From contig JAGOIF010000009.1 in assembly GCA_017995775.1 (NCBI GenBank), forward strand, positions 1-46,434: 46,434 nucleotides of DNA, given 5' to 3'. Below the pieces are notes generated by a model. The model saw nothing but the letters and a program-made list of their open reading frames with translations. It was not told where the DNA came from and did not search any database. Positions 26,540-34,694 of this stretch are shown here, in pieces (position 1 is the first letter of the stretch; every line of letters begins with the position of its first letter). The position numbers and the translations under genes are program-made. This DNA is from Aliarcobacter sp. Its GTDB lineage: Bacteria > Campylobacterota > Campylobacteria > Campylobacterales > Arcobacteraceae.

Positions 26540-27571
26540 GTGTTTTTAGATAAATTAATAGGTCTGTTTTCAAATGATATGGCTATTGACTTGGGAACTG
26601 CAAATACTATCGTTTCTGTAAAAGGAAAAGGTATTATTATCAATGAACCATCAGTTGTTGCTGTTCAAAGTGATAGAAATGGAAAAGATAGAATTTTAGC
26701 TGTTGGTCAAGAAGCTAAACAAATGATTGGTAAAACTCCATTGAATATTCACGCTGTTCGCCCAATGCAAGATGGTGTTATCGCTGATTTTGAAATGACT
26801 GAAAGAATGATTAGATATTTTATTGAAAAAGCACACTCAAGAAAATCTTTTATCCGACCTAGAATTATTATTTGTATCCCTTATGGTATTACTCAAGTTG
26901 AAAAAAAAGCCGTTGAAGAATCTGCAATGAGCGCAGGTGCAAGAGAAGTATTTTTAGTAGAAGAACCAATGGCAGCAGCTATTGGAGCTGGTATTCCTGT
27001 TTCTGATCCTGATGGTTATGTAATTGTTGATATTGGTGGTGGAACAACTGAAATCGGTGTTACTTCTTTAGGTGGATTAGTTTTATGCAAATCTATAAAA
27101 GTAGCAGGTGATAAATTTGATAAATCTATTATCGAACATGTTAGACAAAACTTCAATTTATTTATTGGTGAAAGAACAGCAGAAAATATCAAAATAGAAA
27201 TCGGAACTGCAATTAAACTTGAAACTGAACTAAAAATGAAAGTAAAAGGAAGAGATAACTCTGGTTTACTTTCAACTATCGAATTAGGAAGTGAAGGCGT
27301 TAGAATTGCAATTAAAGAACCCCTTAAAGAGATTGTTTCTGCAATTAAGAGTGTTTTAGAAAATATGCCACCTGACTTAGCAAGTGATATTGTTGATAAT
27401 GGTGTTATCATCACAGGTGGTGGTGCATTAATTAGAGGTTTAGATACATATTTATCTGAAATAATAAAACTTCCAGTAAGAGTTGCAGATGAGCCTTTAT
27501 TATCTGTTGCTTATGGAACAAGTCAAGTTCTTGACGAAGCAGAATTACTTAAACTTATAACTAATGCGTAA
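26540..27571 (+). CDS. mreB: rod-shape determining protein MreB
   Basis: MreB is the bacterial actin that guides lateral wall synthesis. The 343-residue product contains the phosphate-1 motif IDLGTANTIV, then VVAVQSDRNGK, RPRIIICIPYGITQVEKKAV, FLVEEPMAAAIGAG, the phosphate-2 motif IVDIGGGTTEIGV and the adenosine motif ITGGGALIRGL. The start is GTG at 26540, with AAGGA 7-8 bases ahead; no ATG fits. It overlaps mreC by 8 bases. Confidence 0.98.
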   Translation: MFLDKLIGLFSNDMAIDLGTANTIVSVKGKGIIINEPSVVAVQSDRNGKDRILAVGQEAKQMIGKTPLNIHAVRPMQDGVIADFEMTERMIRYFIEKAHSRKSFIRPRIIICIPYGITQVEKKAVEESAMSAGAREVFLVEEPMAAAIGAGIPVSDPDGYVIVDIGGGTTEIGVTSLGGLVLCKSIKVAGDKFDKSIIEHVRQNFNLFIGERTAENIKIEIGTAIKLETELKMKVKGRDNSGLLSTIELGSEGVRIAIKEPLKEIVSAIKSVLENMPPDLASDIVDNGVIITGGGALIRGLDTYLSEIIKLPVRVADEPLLSVAYGTSQVLDEAELLKLITNA

Positions 27572-28406
27572 ATTCCTTTTTGCACTACTATTTATAATAG
27601 CTAGTTTATCTTACCTCTTTGAGGTAGATGAGCTTCTTGCTAAAAAATTTACTTTCTTTGATGATTTTAAAATATCTTATATTAATAAATTTATAAATAT
27701 ATCTAATAGTGTTGAAAAGCATTTTAATCAAGCTTCTACTATTGAAAATCTAACAATTGAAAACAATGAATTAAAAGCATATAAAATACTTTATACAGCT
27801 ACTCAAAAACAACTAGATGCAATAAAAGAGTTATTAGTTCAAGTTGAATTAACTCAATTAAAACCTAAAATTGAATTAGTAAAAGTTTTATCTTATATAA
27901 ACTTTAATGATTTTACAAGAGTTTGGCTAGATAAAGTTCCTCAAAATGATAATATCTTAGGACTAATTACAGAAAATTATGCAGCTGGAATTGTTGTAAA
28001 TAAAGATGGAAGATCAGTTGGATTATTAAATGGAAATAAAGACTCATCATATGCTGTTTTTATTGGTGAAGGCAAAGCTCCAGGAATTGTAACAGCTTCT
28101 AAAACTCAAGATGAATTATTAATTAAATATATTCCTATTTGGGCTGAGATAAATAAAGGTGATGAAGTTATAACTTCAGGAATGGATAATATATTTTTTG
28201 AAGGTTTAAAAGTAGGAACTATAGTAGAAATAACTAATTTACCTGATATGAAAATAGCAACAGTAAAACCATATGTAAATGTTTTAAAGAAAAAATATTT
28301 CTATTCATATACAAATAATAATCAAATTCCTACTGAACCAGAAACAAAAGATAACAAAGAAATAAAAGACCCGAAAGATAGTAAAAAAGCTACTACAAAT
28401 AATTAA
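27564..28406 (+). CDS. mreC: rod-shape determining protein MreC
   Basis: MreC is a periplasmic scaffold of the elongation machinery, anchored by one N-terminal helix. The 280-residue product has a hydrophobic segment in residues 4-18 (FLFALLFIIASLSYLFE). A helical, probably coiled-coil part follows to about residue 100, then the beta-rich core with GIVVNKDGRSVGLLNGNKDS and the GDEVITSGMDNIFFEGLKVGTI motif. The tail after residue 255 is rich in Lys, Asp and Thr and is probably unstructured. It starts within mreB. No mreD follows here; the next gene converges. Confidence 0.95.
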   Translation: MRKFLFALLFIIASLSYLFEVDELLAKKFTFFDDFKISYINKFINISNSVEKHFNQASTIENLTIENNELKAYKILYTATQKQLDAIKELLVQVELTQLKPKIELVKVLSYINFNDFTRVWLDKVPQNDNILGLITENYAAGIVVNKDGRSVGLLNGNKDSSYAVFIGEGKAPGIVTASKTQDELLIKYIPIWAEINKGDEVITSGMDNIFFEGLKVGTIVEITNLPDMKIATVKPYVNVLKKKYFYSYTNNNQIPTEPETKDNKEIKDPKDSKKATTNN

Positions 28407-28409
28407 TTT

Positions 28410-29030
28410 CTAATAATTTGCCATAATTTTATCTACATCATCCCAAGACATTTTATTCTCTTTTTTATTACTACCTTTAAACATATTATAAATATATCTA
28501 GCAAACATATCTGTTTCAAGATTCACTTTTGTTCCAACTTTATATCTTTTAAATAAAGTATTTTCAATAGTATGAGGAATGATTGTTAGTCTAAAAGAGT
28601 CATCTAAAACTTCATTAATTGTAAGGGAAACTCCATCAATTGTAACACTTCCTTTTGGAATAACAAATTTTAGAAATTGACTTGGTAAGCTAATAAAAAA
28701 ATCTGTTGAATTACCATTTGATTTAATAGATTTTACAGTCCCTAAACAATCAACATGTCCTTGAACAATATGACCTTCGAATCTATCACCCATCATCATG
28801 GCAGGTTCCATATGAACCTCATCTTTAAAGTTTTCCATTGCAAGGATATTTTGAGATTCTGGAGATAATTCAACTGTAAATGTATCACTTGTAGTTCTTA
28901 CAACCGTTAAACATGCTCCATTTATTGCTATTGAGTCTCCAATTTTTGGATTATATTTTGCATTTAGTGTCAAATAATTGTTTTTAAAACTAACAACTTT
29001 TGCCATTTCTCTTATAAGTCCTGTAAACAC
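28410..29030 (-). CDS. ribE: riboflavin synthase, alpha subunit
   Basis: This enzyme converts two molecules of 6,7-dimethyl-8-ribityllumazine into riboflavin. The 206-residue product has the internal duplication of lumazine-binding domains. The first half starts MFTGLI and has GDSIAINGACLTV near residue 32; the second half has GHIVQGHVDCLG and SVTIDGVSLTIN. The start is GTG at 29030, preceded by AAAGG at about 8 bases. It is read towards mreC, and only 3 bases separate the two stops. No FMN riboswitch is seen upstream. Confidence 0.95.
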   Translation of the reverse strand: MFTGLIREMAKVVSFKNNYLTLNAKYNPKIGDSIAINGACLTVVRTTSDTFTVELSPESQNILAMENFKDEVHMEPAMMMGDRFEGHIVQGHVDCLGTVKSIKSNGNSTDFFISLPSQFLKFVIPKGSVTIDGVSLTINEVLDDSFRLTIIPHTIENTLFKRYKVGTKVNLETDMFARYIYNMFKGSNKKENKMSWDDVDKIMANY

Positions 29031-29177
29031 TTAAAAAACCTTTTGATAAAATTTAGATATAATATCCAAAAATTGTTAAGAAGCTAATTTTAACTAATTA
29101 ATTAAAAACTTAAAAAAAAGATACGGTTTATTTATAAAAATTCTAAATATAATTTTCTCTTAACCAAAAGGAAGAAT
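29031..29177. promoter_or_regulatory. divergent promoter region ribE / mnmG
   Basis: Two TATAAT boxes lie on the plus strand, at 29058-29063 and 29148-29153. The second is about 25 bases before the mnmG ATG and is the more likely one; AAGGAAG before ATG 29178 is its ribosome-binding site. The region is AT-rich, and no strong secondary structure or riboswitch is apparent. The ribE promoter on the minus strand is not clear. Confidence 0.45.
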
Positions 29178-31049
29178 ATGGATTATGATGTTATTGTTGT
29201 TGGTGGCGGACACGCTGGAATCGAAGCTGCACTTGTAAGTGCAAGAATGGGAAAAAAGACTCTACTAATTACAATGTTAGTAGAGCAAATAGGAGCCGCA
29301 AGTTGTAATCCAGCTATTGGTGGGCTTGCAAAGGGTCATTTAGTTAGAGAACTTGATGCTCTTGGTGGAGAAATGGGACTTTGTACAGATCATGCTGGTA
29401 TTCAATTTAGAATATTAAATGCAAGTAAAGGTGCAGCCGTTCAAGGAAGTCGTGCTCAAATTGATATGGACAAATATAGAGAATATATGCGAAAAGTTTG
29501 CCATGAAACTCCTAATTTAGATATCTATCAAGATGAAGTTACATCACTACTTGTAAAAAACGAAAATGAAGTTTATGGTGTTAAAACAAAACTAACAGAA
29601 GAGTTCACATCTCACAAAGTTATTATTACAACAGGTACCTTTATGAGAGGGCTTATTCATATAGGTGAAAACAAGTATGAAGCTGGTCGAGCTTGGGAAT
29701 TACCTTCAAGTACATTATCAATTCAATTAAAAGAATTAGGATTGAATGTTGGAAGATTAAAAACAGGAACTCCTTCAAGAATTGATGCAAACTCTATTGA
29801 TTTTTCTGTTATGGATATGCATGGTGGAGATATAAAACCAGCTCCATTCTCATTTAGAACTGATAAATCAACCTTTTCTCCCACTCAATTTCCATGTTAT
29901 ATTACATATACAAATTTAGATACCCATGGAATAATTGCAGAAAATTTTCATAGAGCTCCAATTTACACAGGTCAAATCGAAGGACTTGGACCTAGATATT
30001 GTCCAAGTATTGAAGATAAAGTAAAAAGATTTAGCGAGCGAGACAGACACCAAGTATTCTTAGAACCACAAACAGCAATGTGCACAGAATATTACATAAA
30101 TGGTATGTCAAGTTCACTTCCAATTGATGTTCAAAAAAAGATGATTCGATCAGTAAAAGGTCTTGAAAATGTAAGAATTGTAAGATATGGTTATGCAATT
30201 GAGTATGATTATGTTGATCCTACTGAATTAAAACATACACTTGAGACTAAAAAAATCAAAAACCTTTATAATGCAGGTCAAATAAATGCAACTACAGGTT
30301 ATGAAGAAGCAGCTGCTCAAGGGCTAATGGCTGGAATAAATGCTTGTTTAGCAATAGATGGTAAAGAGCCATTTATAATAAGACGTGATGAAGCATATAT
30401 TGGTGTTTTAATTGACGATCTAGTTACAAAAGGAACTCATGAACCATATAGAATGTTTACATCACGTGCTGAATATAGACTTCTTTTAAGAGAAGAAAAT
30501 GCTGATTTAAGACTATCTCAATATGGTCATGAACTGGGACTTATTGATGATGAAATTATGGCAAAAGTTGAAAACAAAAGAAAAGTTTTAAATGATGCAA
30601 TAGAATTTATGGCAAATGAATGGGTAACTTCTAAAAAAGAGACTTTAGCAATACTTGAATCAATTGGTGAAGATAAAATCAATGATAGAGTTTTACTTGT
30701 GGATTTAATAGGAAGAAATACAATTGATATTCCTAAATTTGATATTTTAGTTCCTTCGTTCGCTCATTTAGAAGATTATTTAAAAGAGCAAATTATTATT
30801 GAAGCAAAATATTACAGATATATTCAAAAACAACAAAAGCAAATTGAAAAAATGAAAAAAATGCTAAAAACAATAATACCAGAAAACTTTTCATTCAAAG
30901 GACTTGCTGGATTATCAAATGAAGTAATAGAAAAACTAGCAAAACACCAACCACCAACATTATACAACGCAAGTTTAATATCTGGAATAACACCTGCTGC
31001 TTTAGATATTATTCATTTAAATTTAAATCTTCTTAGTAAAAAGAATTAA
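29178..31049 (+). CDS. mnmG: tRNA uridine-5-carboxymethylaminomethyl modification enzyme MnmG (GidA)
   Basis: MnmG works with MnmE to modify the wobble uridine of certain tRNAs, using FAD. The 623-residue product has the normal length. The FAD fold [14 protein letters not shown] lies at residues 5-18, followed by [20 protein letters not shown], the signatures [10 protein letters not shown] and [11 protein letters not shown]-like [12 protein letters not shown], and the later [19 protein letters not shown]. The C-terminal helical region ([21 protein letters not shown]) is the usual MnmE/tRNA contact part. It is monocistronic, with a hairpin after its stop. Confidence 0.97.
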   Translation: MDYDVIVVGGGHAGIEAALVSARMGKKTLLITMLVEQIGAASCNPAIGGLAKGHLVRELDALGGEMGLCTDHAGIQFRILNASKGAAVQGSRAQIDMDKYREYMRKVCHETPNLDIYQDEVTSLLVKNENEVYGVKTKLTEEFTSHKVIITTGTFMRGLIHIGENKYEAGRAWELPSSTLSIQLKELGLNVGRLKTGTPSRIDANSIDFSVMDMHGGDIKPAPFSFRTDKSTFSPTQFPCYITYTNLDTHGIIAENFHRAPIYTGQIEGLGPRYCPSIEDKVKRFSERDRHQVFLEPQTAMCTEYYINGMSSSLPIDVQKKMIRSVKGLENVRIVRYGYAIEYDYVDPTELKHTLETKKIKNLYNAGQINATTGYEEAAAQGLMAGINACLAIDGKEPFIIRRDEAYIGVLIDDLVTKGTHEPYRMFTSRAEYRLLLREENADLRLSQYGHELGLIDDEIMAKVENKRKVLNDAIEFMANEWVTSKKETLAILESIGEDKINDRVLLVDLIGRNTIDIPKFDILVPSFAHLEDYLKEQIIIEAKYYRYIQKQQKQIEKMKKMLKTIIPENFSFKGLAGLSNEVIEKLAKHQPPTLYNASLISGITPAALDIIHLNLNLLSKKN

Positions 31050-31050
31050 A

Positions 31051-31072
31051 GAAAGCTGCCTTAGCAGCTCTC
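31051..31072. terminator. hairpin between convergent mnmG and thioredoxin-like gene
   Basis: AGCTGC (31054-31059) and GCAGCT (31064-31069) form a perfect 6-base stem with a 4-base loop just after the mnmG stop. On the minus strand it is followed by a T-rich run (TTTCTTTAATTCTTTTT), so it works best as the terminator of the leftward thioredoxin-like gene. On the plus strand the T-run is weak. Confidence 0.6.
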
Positions 31073-32092
31073 TTATTCACCTAAATCTATAGTCACACCT
31101 TTTTTTATAAGTTCATCTTGTCTTACTTTTAAATAATCTAAATAACTTTTTGGATACTGTACATAATGTTTTCCACTTACATATCTAAGCACTTCTTTAA
31201 AATGAAATGGAAATAATAGTGCATCAATTGTTGAAATTAATTTTTTATTATCATAAAGTAAAATACCAGGTCTATAATCTAAATTAATTTTTAAAGCCCA
31301 TTTTTTTGCAGTTGTTTTATTTCCATCTACATCAATAATCTCATCATCACTATTTGCATCAAGTCTTACAATAGTAAAATTTTTCAATTCTGATACAACT
31401 GATTTTTCTTTTAATAATCTATTATGAAAATAATCACATTGAGTACAAGATCCATCCTCAAAAATAACAGCAAGTGGTGTAGAAACTTTTGATAAATCTT
31501 TTAGTTTTTTAAACATTTTATTTTCTTTAAATGTATAAAGATTTTGTTTTTCAACTTTTGAAATATATTCACTCAAAGTTAGTTTCTCATAATGTTTACC
31601 TTGAACAAACTCTAAAATATATTTAAAATCATTTTGATTTCTATATCCATTTACCCTTACAACAACTTCTTTTTCATAATTAAAGAATAAAATTGTAGGA
31701 CTATATTGAATTTCTAATTTTTCTGCTAACTCTTTTTCTGTTAAAGTAGTATTTTCATCCCATGCAATTTCTCTACTTCCTTTTACATTTATCTCAATTA
31801 CATCAAAATATTTTTTAATAAAATCACTTGTTTTATTTTGTGCAAAGAAATTTTCTTTTAACATTTTAGTACAATAAGGGCAGCCCTCTAAATCCATAAA
31901 CACCATAAAATGTTTATTATTTGCTTTTGCCTCTTCAATATCTTCATTTATATCTAAAAAACTCTCTTTAAACCAACTTGGTATTTCATGCATTGAACCA
32001 CCTGTTAATTTTCCCTCATCTGCATTTATATTTGTTATTAGTCCAAACAAAATAAAAAAATACAACATAATCTTTTTTAATGAAACCTTCAT
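31073..32092 (-). CDS. exported protein with two thioredoxin-like domains
   Basis: The 339-residue product begins with a signal peptide (hydrophobic residues 8-20, then NADE). Two thioredoxin-like units follow: one with CPYC at 71-74 and the partner SPT at 131-133, and one with CTQC at 216-219 and RPG at 274-276. Each CxxC is followed by a helix, and each partner lies in a strand (TILFFNYE, GILLYDNK). It should work in the periplasm on disulfides or as a thiol carrier, perhaps in cytochrome or sulfur metabolism. The two units resemble each other, including the phrases GKHY at their ends. It lies alone. Confidence 0.85.
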   Translation of the reverse strand: MKVSLKKIMLYFFILFGLITNINADEGKLTGGSMHEIPSWFKESFLDINEDIEEAKANNKHFMVFMDLEGCPYCTKMLKENFFAQNKTSDFIKKYFDVIEINVKGSREIAWDENTTLTEKELAEKLEIQYSPTILFFNYEKEVVVRVNGYRNQNDFKYILEFVQGKHYEKLTLSEYISKVEKQNLYTFKENKMFKKLKDLSKVSTPLAVIFEDGSCTQCDYFHNRLLKEKSVVSELKNFTIVRLDANSDDEIIDVDGNKTTAKKWALKINLDYRPGILLYDNKKLISTIDALLFPFHFKEVLRYVSGKHYVQYPKSYLDYLKVRQDELIKKGVTIDLGE

Positions 32093-32239
32093 AAATCTTC
32101 CTTATTATTATTTTATAAATTCTAGTCAATTAATCTTTAACTTAAGGATAATCATTTTTTCTAATTTAAGGGTTTTATTTATTTTATTTTTATAGAATAA
32201 AACTAATATTAATAATTAATAATTTTTAAAGGTTGATAC
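32093..32239. other. AT-rich intergenic region before the 283-residue gene
   Basis: The region is divergent between the thioredoxin-like gene and the next one. GTTTTATT (32172-32179) and AATAAAAC (32196-32203) are inverted copies with a 16-base centre, and TATAGAAT between them is a possible -10 element. AAAGG lies about 8 bases before ATG 32240. No reading frame or RNA is recognised. Confidence 0.3.
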
Positions 32240-33091
32240 ATGCAAGTTTATTTATACGCGAAAAGTGGGCATACAATTGGGCTTGAAGCTACAAAAAGAT
32301 GTGCAGCTATTGCCAATGCATTAAAAGAATTTGATCCAATTTTATGTACAAGTGATTTTAGAGCAGGAGCATTTGCAAAAGATTTATTAGGAATAAGAAG
32401 ATATGTAAATATTGATGTAATCAGAAATTTACACAATATTATGGAAAAAAGAGATATTTTAATTTATGATACTCCTGAAATAAATGATAATATGAAAAAA
32501 GATATGACAGATTTTTGTACTTTAGTTTATGGAATAGATGATGAAATCAAAGGAATAATTGTTGATTCATCAATTTATAATAAAACGGATAATACCAATT
32601 TAAATAAATTGGATAAAACCATATTCTTTGGTGATGATGATTATAATAATATTTTTTTAGAAATGGCAAAAGAATCTGAAAAACAAGAAATAAATATGTT
32701 AATGGGACACTATTTTTTCTTAGGCAATGAAAAAGTATTTTTAGACTATTTTTCAAATGTTATTGATGAAGAAGAGTATGTACAAACTATTAAAAATTCA
32801 AAGTATCTTTTAACAGCATCTTTACAAAGTGCGCTTGAATCTCTAGCTTGTGGAAATTTTCCAGTTTTATTTAAAAGATTTGATAAAAACTATGATGAGG
32901 AATTAATTACAAATTTAAATATTCCAGTTATTAAAGGTGATAATTTAAAACAATTAATTGAAAACTTTTCTGTTATAATAAATAATTATCCTAATATAAA
33001 TAATTTTAATATTATTTCTTTTGATACCATAGTTAAAAATGTAAAAGAAAAAATAGATTTATATAACAAACTAATGAATAATACTCAATAA
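32240..33091 (+). CDS. uncharacterised protein, possibly GT-B/PseG-like sugar enzyme
   Basis: The 283-residue product has no signal peptide or membrane helix. Near the N-terminus KSGHTIGLEATKRCAAIANALKE recalls the GxGHxxR-C-x-A-L-A-x-A-L pattern of PseG and MurG-type proteins, with His at residue 11 and a helix carrying Arg-Cys. Alternating strands and helices follow (ILIYDTPE, GIIVDSSIY, YLLTASLQSALESLACGNFPVLF). The last motif (S-A-L-E-S-L-A-C-G-N-F-P-V-L) resembles the donor-sugar-binding segment of GT-B enzymes (T-x-x-E-A-L-A-x-G-x-P). This suggests a nucleotide-sugar enzyme, but I do not recognise a named family and the call is tentative. Confidence 0.5.
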   Translation: MQVYLYAKSGHTIGLEATKRCAAIANALKEFDPILCTSDFRAGAFAKDLLGIRRYVNIDVIRNLHNIMEKRDILIYDTPEINDNMKKDMTDFCTLVYGIDDEIKGIIVDSSIYNKTDNTNLNKLDKTIFFGDDDYNNIFLEMAKESEKQEINMLMGHYFFLGNEKVFLDYFSNVIDEEEYVQTIKNSKYLLTASLQSALESLACGNFPVLFKRFDKNYDEELITNLNIPVIKGDNLKQLIENFSVIINNYPNINNFNIISFDTIVKNVKEKIDLYNKLMNNTQ

Positions 33092-33100
33092 ATATTATTC

Positions 33101-33125
33101 TAATTATAAGTTAGACTTATAATTA
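33101..33125. promoter_or_regulatory. long palindrome upstream of ccoG
   Basis: TAATTATAAGT (33101-33111) and ACTTATAATTA (33115-33125) form a perfect 11-base inverted repeat with a 3-base centre. A further ATTATAAGG half copy follows at about 33135. It lies upstream of an AT-rich stretch that could hold the ccoG promoter (TATAAAAT). It is not followed by a T-run, so an operator is more likely than a terminator. Confidence 0.5.
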
Positions 33126-33187
33126 ATTATGCAAATTATAAGGATAATTTATATAAAATTACAAAAAAGTATAAAAAAGGTTTTATA

Positions 33188-34570
33188 ATGACTAAAACGA
33201 ACGAATTTTTAGATAAAACGCCTTATCGATTAAAAAGGTATGTTGGTTACGTAATTGCAACCGTTGTTGCATTAGGTTTACCATTTATTAGAATTGATGG
33301 AAATCATATATTTTTATTATCTTTTGACAAAAAGCAGTTACATTTATTAGGAACTGCCTTTGATATGCAAGAATTATATTTAATGCCATTTTTACTAATG
33401 CTTTTATTCCTAGGAATATTTGCAGCAACTTCTCTAGGTGGGAGAGCATGGTGTGGATGGGCATGTCCTCAAACTATATTTAGAGTAATTTATAGAGATT
33501 TAATTGAATCAAAATTATTAGGTCTTAGAAGAATTAAAAATAAACAAAAAGATCCTGATTTAAGTAAAACAGAAAACAAAACTAAAAAAGTATTTGGTAT
33601 TCTAATTTGGACTTGCTTAGCACTTATTGCAGCAGCTGACTTTTTATGGTATTTTGTACCACCTGAAGATTTTTTTGCATATTTACAAGATCCAAGTGAG
33701 CATCTTTTTTTAATTGGTTTTGTTTTAGCAATTACTGCATTTTTAGTTTATGATGTTGTTTTTCTAAAAGAAGATTTTTGTATTTATATTTGTCCTTATT
33801 CAAGAGTTCAATCAGTACTTTATGATGATGATACTTTCCAAGCTATTTACTCAACAAATAGAGGTGGTGAAATATATAATGATCACAAAGAAAAAACTAT
33901 TTTTAAAATAAAAGATTTACCAGATGCTGCAAATGAGTGTACAACTTGTGAATCTTGCGTTACTGTTTGTCCTACTCATATTGATATTAGAAAAGGTTTA
34001 CAACTTGAATGTATTAACTGTTTAGAATGTGTTGATGCATGTACTACAGTTATGGGAAAACTTGGAAAACCTTCACTTGTTCAATGGTCAAGTACAAATG
34101 CTATTAAAAATAACATTCCAACAAAAATGGTTAGAAAATCAACAATAATGTATGCGGTTGCTTTATCATTAGTTATTGCACTATTATTTGTAATGGGTGG
34201 AGAAAAAGAGTATATGCTTTTAAATATAAATAAAACTACTCAACTTTATAAGGTAAAAGAAGACAATGTTGTTGCTAATAATTTTGTTTTATTATTCCAA
34301 AATACTGAGTCAAAAACTTTAACTTTTGAATTAGAAGTTGTAAATAATCCAGACATAGTTATAAAAAGATTTGAACCATTTACATTAAGTCCTGGAAAAC
34401 TTGCTAAAAAAGTAGTAATTTTAGAAACAGATAAAATTTTAGTAAATGATGCTACTAAAGATACACCAATCCCTGTTACTTTAAAGGCTTATGCAAAAGA
34501 AGATCCAACGAAAGTTGTAGTATTTAGAGAAGCTGTATTCATTTATCCAAGAATGGATAAACTTAAATAA
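33188..34570 (+). CDS. ccoG: cytochrome oxidase accessory protein CcoG (RdxA/FixG)
   Basis: CcoG is a membrane ferredoxin-type protein that helps copper delivery and assembly of cbb3-type cytochrome oxidase. The 460-residue product has an N-terminal membrane helix, the loop GGRAWCGWACPQTIF, then CIYICPYSRVQSVLYDD, and a double cluster motif CTTCESCVTVCP with ECINCLECVDAC. A fourth hydrophobic segment near residue 320 is followed by a beta-rich C-terminal domain of the Ig-like kind. No cco structural genes are next to it in this window. AAAGG lies about 7 bases before ATG 33188. Confidence 0.95.
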   Translation: MTKTNEFLDKTPYRLKRYVGYVIATVVALGLPFIRIDGNHIFLLSFDKKQLHLLGTAFDMQELYLMPFLLMLLFLGIFAATSLGGRAWCGWACPQTIFRVIYRDLIESKLLGLRRIKNKQKDPDLSKTENKTKKVFGILIWTCLALIAAADFLWYFVPPEDFFAYLQDPSEHLFLIGFVLAITAFLVYDVVFLKEDFCIYICPYSRVQSVLYDDDTFQAIYSTNRGGEIYNDHKEKTIFKIKDLPDAANECTTCESCVTVCPTHIDIRKGLQLECINCLECVDACTTVMGKLGKPSLVQWSSTNAIKNNIPTKMVRKSTIMYAVALSLVIALLFVMGGEKEYMLLNINKTTQLYKVKEDNVVANNFVLLFQNTESKTLTFELEVVNNPDIVIKRFEPFTLSPGKLAKKVVILETDKILVNDATKDTPIPVTLKAYAKEDPTKVVVFREAVFIYPRMDKLK

Positions 34571-34576
34571 TTTTAA

Positions 34577-34606
34577 TTAGGAATAAGAAAATTTTCTTAT
34601 TCCTAA
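34577..34606. terminator. perfect 30-base palindrome after ccoG
   Basis: TTAGGAATAAGAAAA (34577-34591) and TTTTCTTATTCCTAA (34592-34606) are exact inverted copies with no spacer; as a hairpin the stem would be 11 bases with loop AAAATTTT. It lies 6 bases after the ccoG stop. No T-run follows on the plus strand, so it is either a factor-assisted terminator, a 3'-end stabiliser or a binding site. Confidence 0.55.
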
Positions 34607-34650
34607 AGCTCAAAACACCTTACTTAACTTACTTATTATCAATACTTAGA

Positions 34651-34656
34651 TACAAT
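34651..34656 (+). promoter_or_regulatory. candidate pyrG -10 element
   Basis: TACAAT (preceded by GA) lies about 38 bases before the pyrG start and is the best -10 match in the gap after ccoG. Downstream, ATGGAGCATTAATG contains GGAG 6 bases before the true ATG 34695; the earlier ATG (34684) runs into TAA after two codons. Confidence 0.4.
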
Positions 34657-34694
34657 CGCGATATATATTTATTAACTATTTTCATGGAGCATTA

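Noticed and set aside
29031-29177. FMN riboswitch before ribE
   Set aside because: The leader is only AT-rich, and none of the conserved RFN element boxes can be seen.
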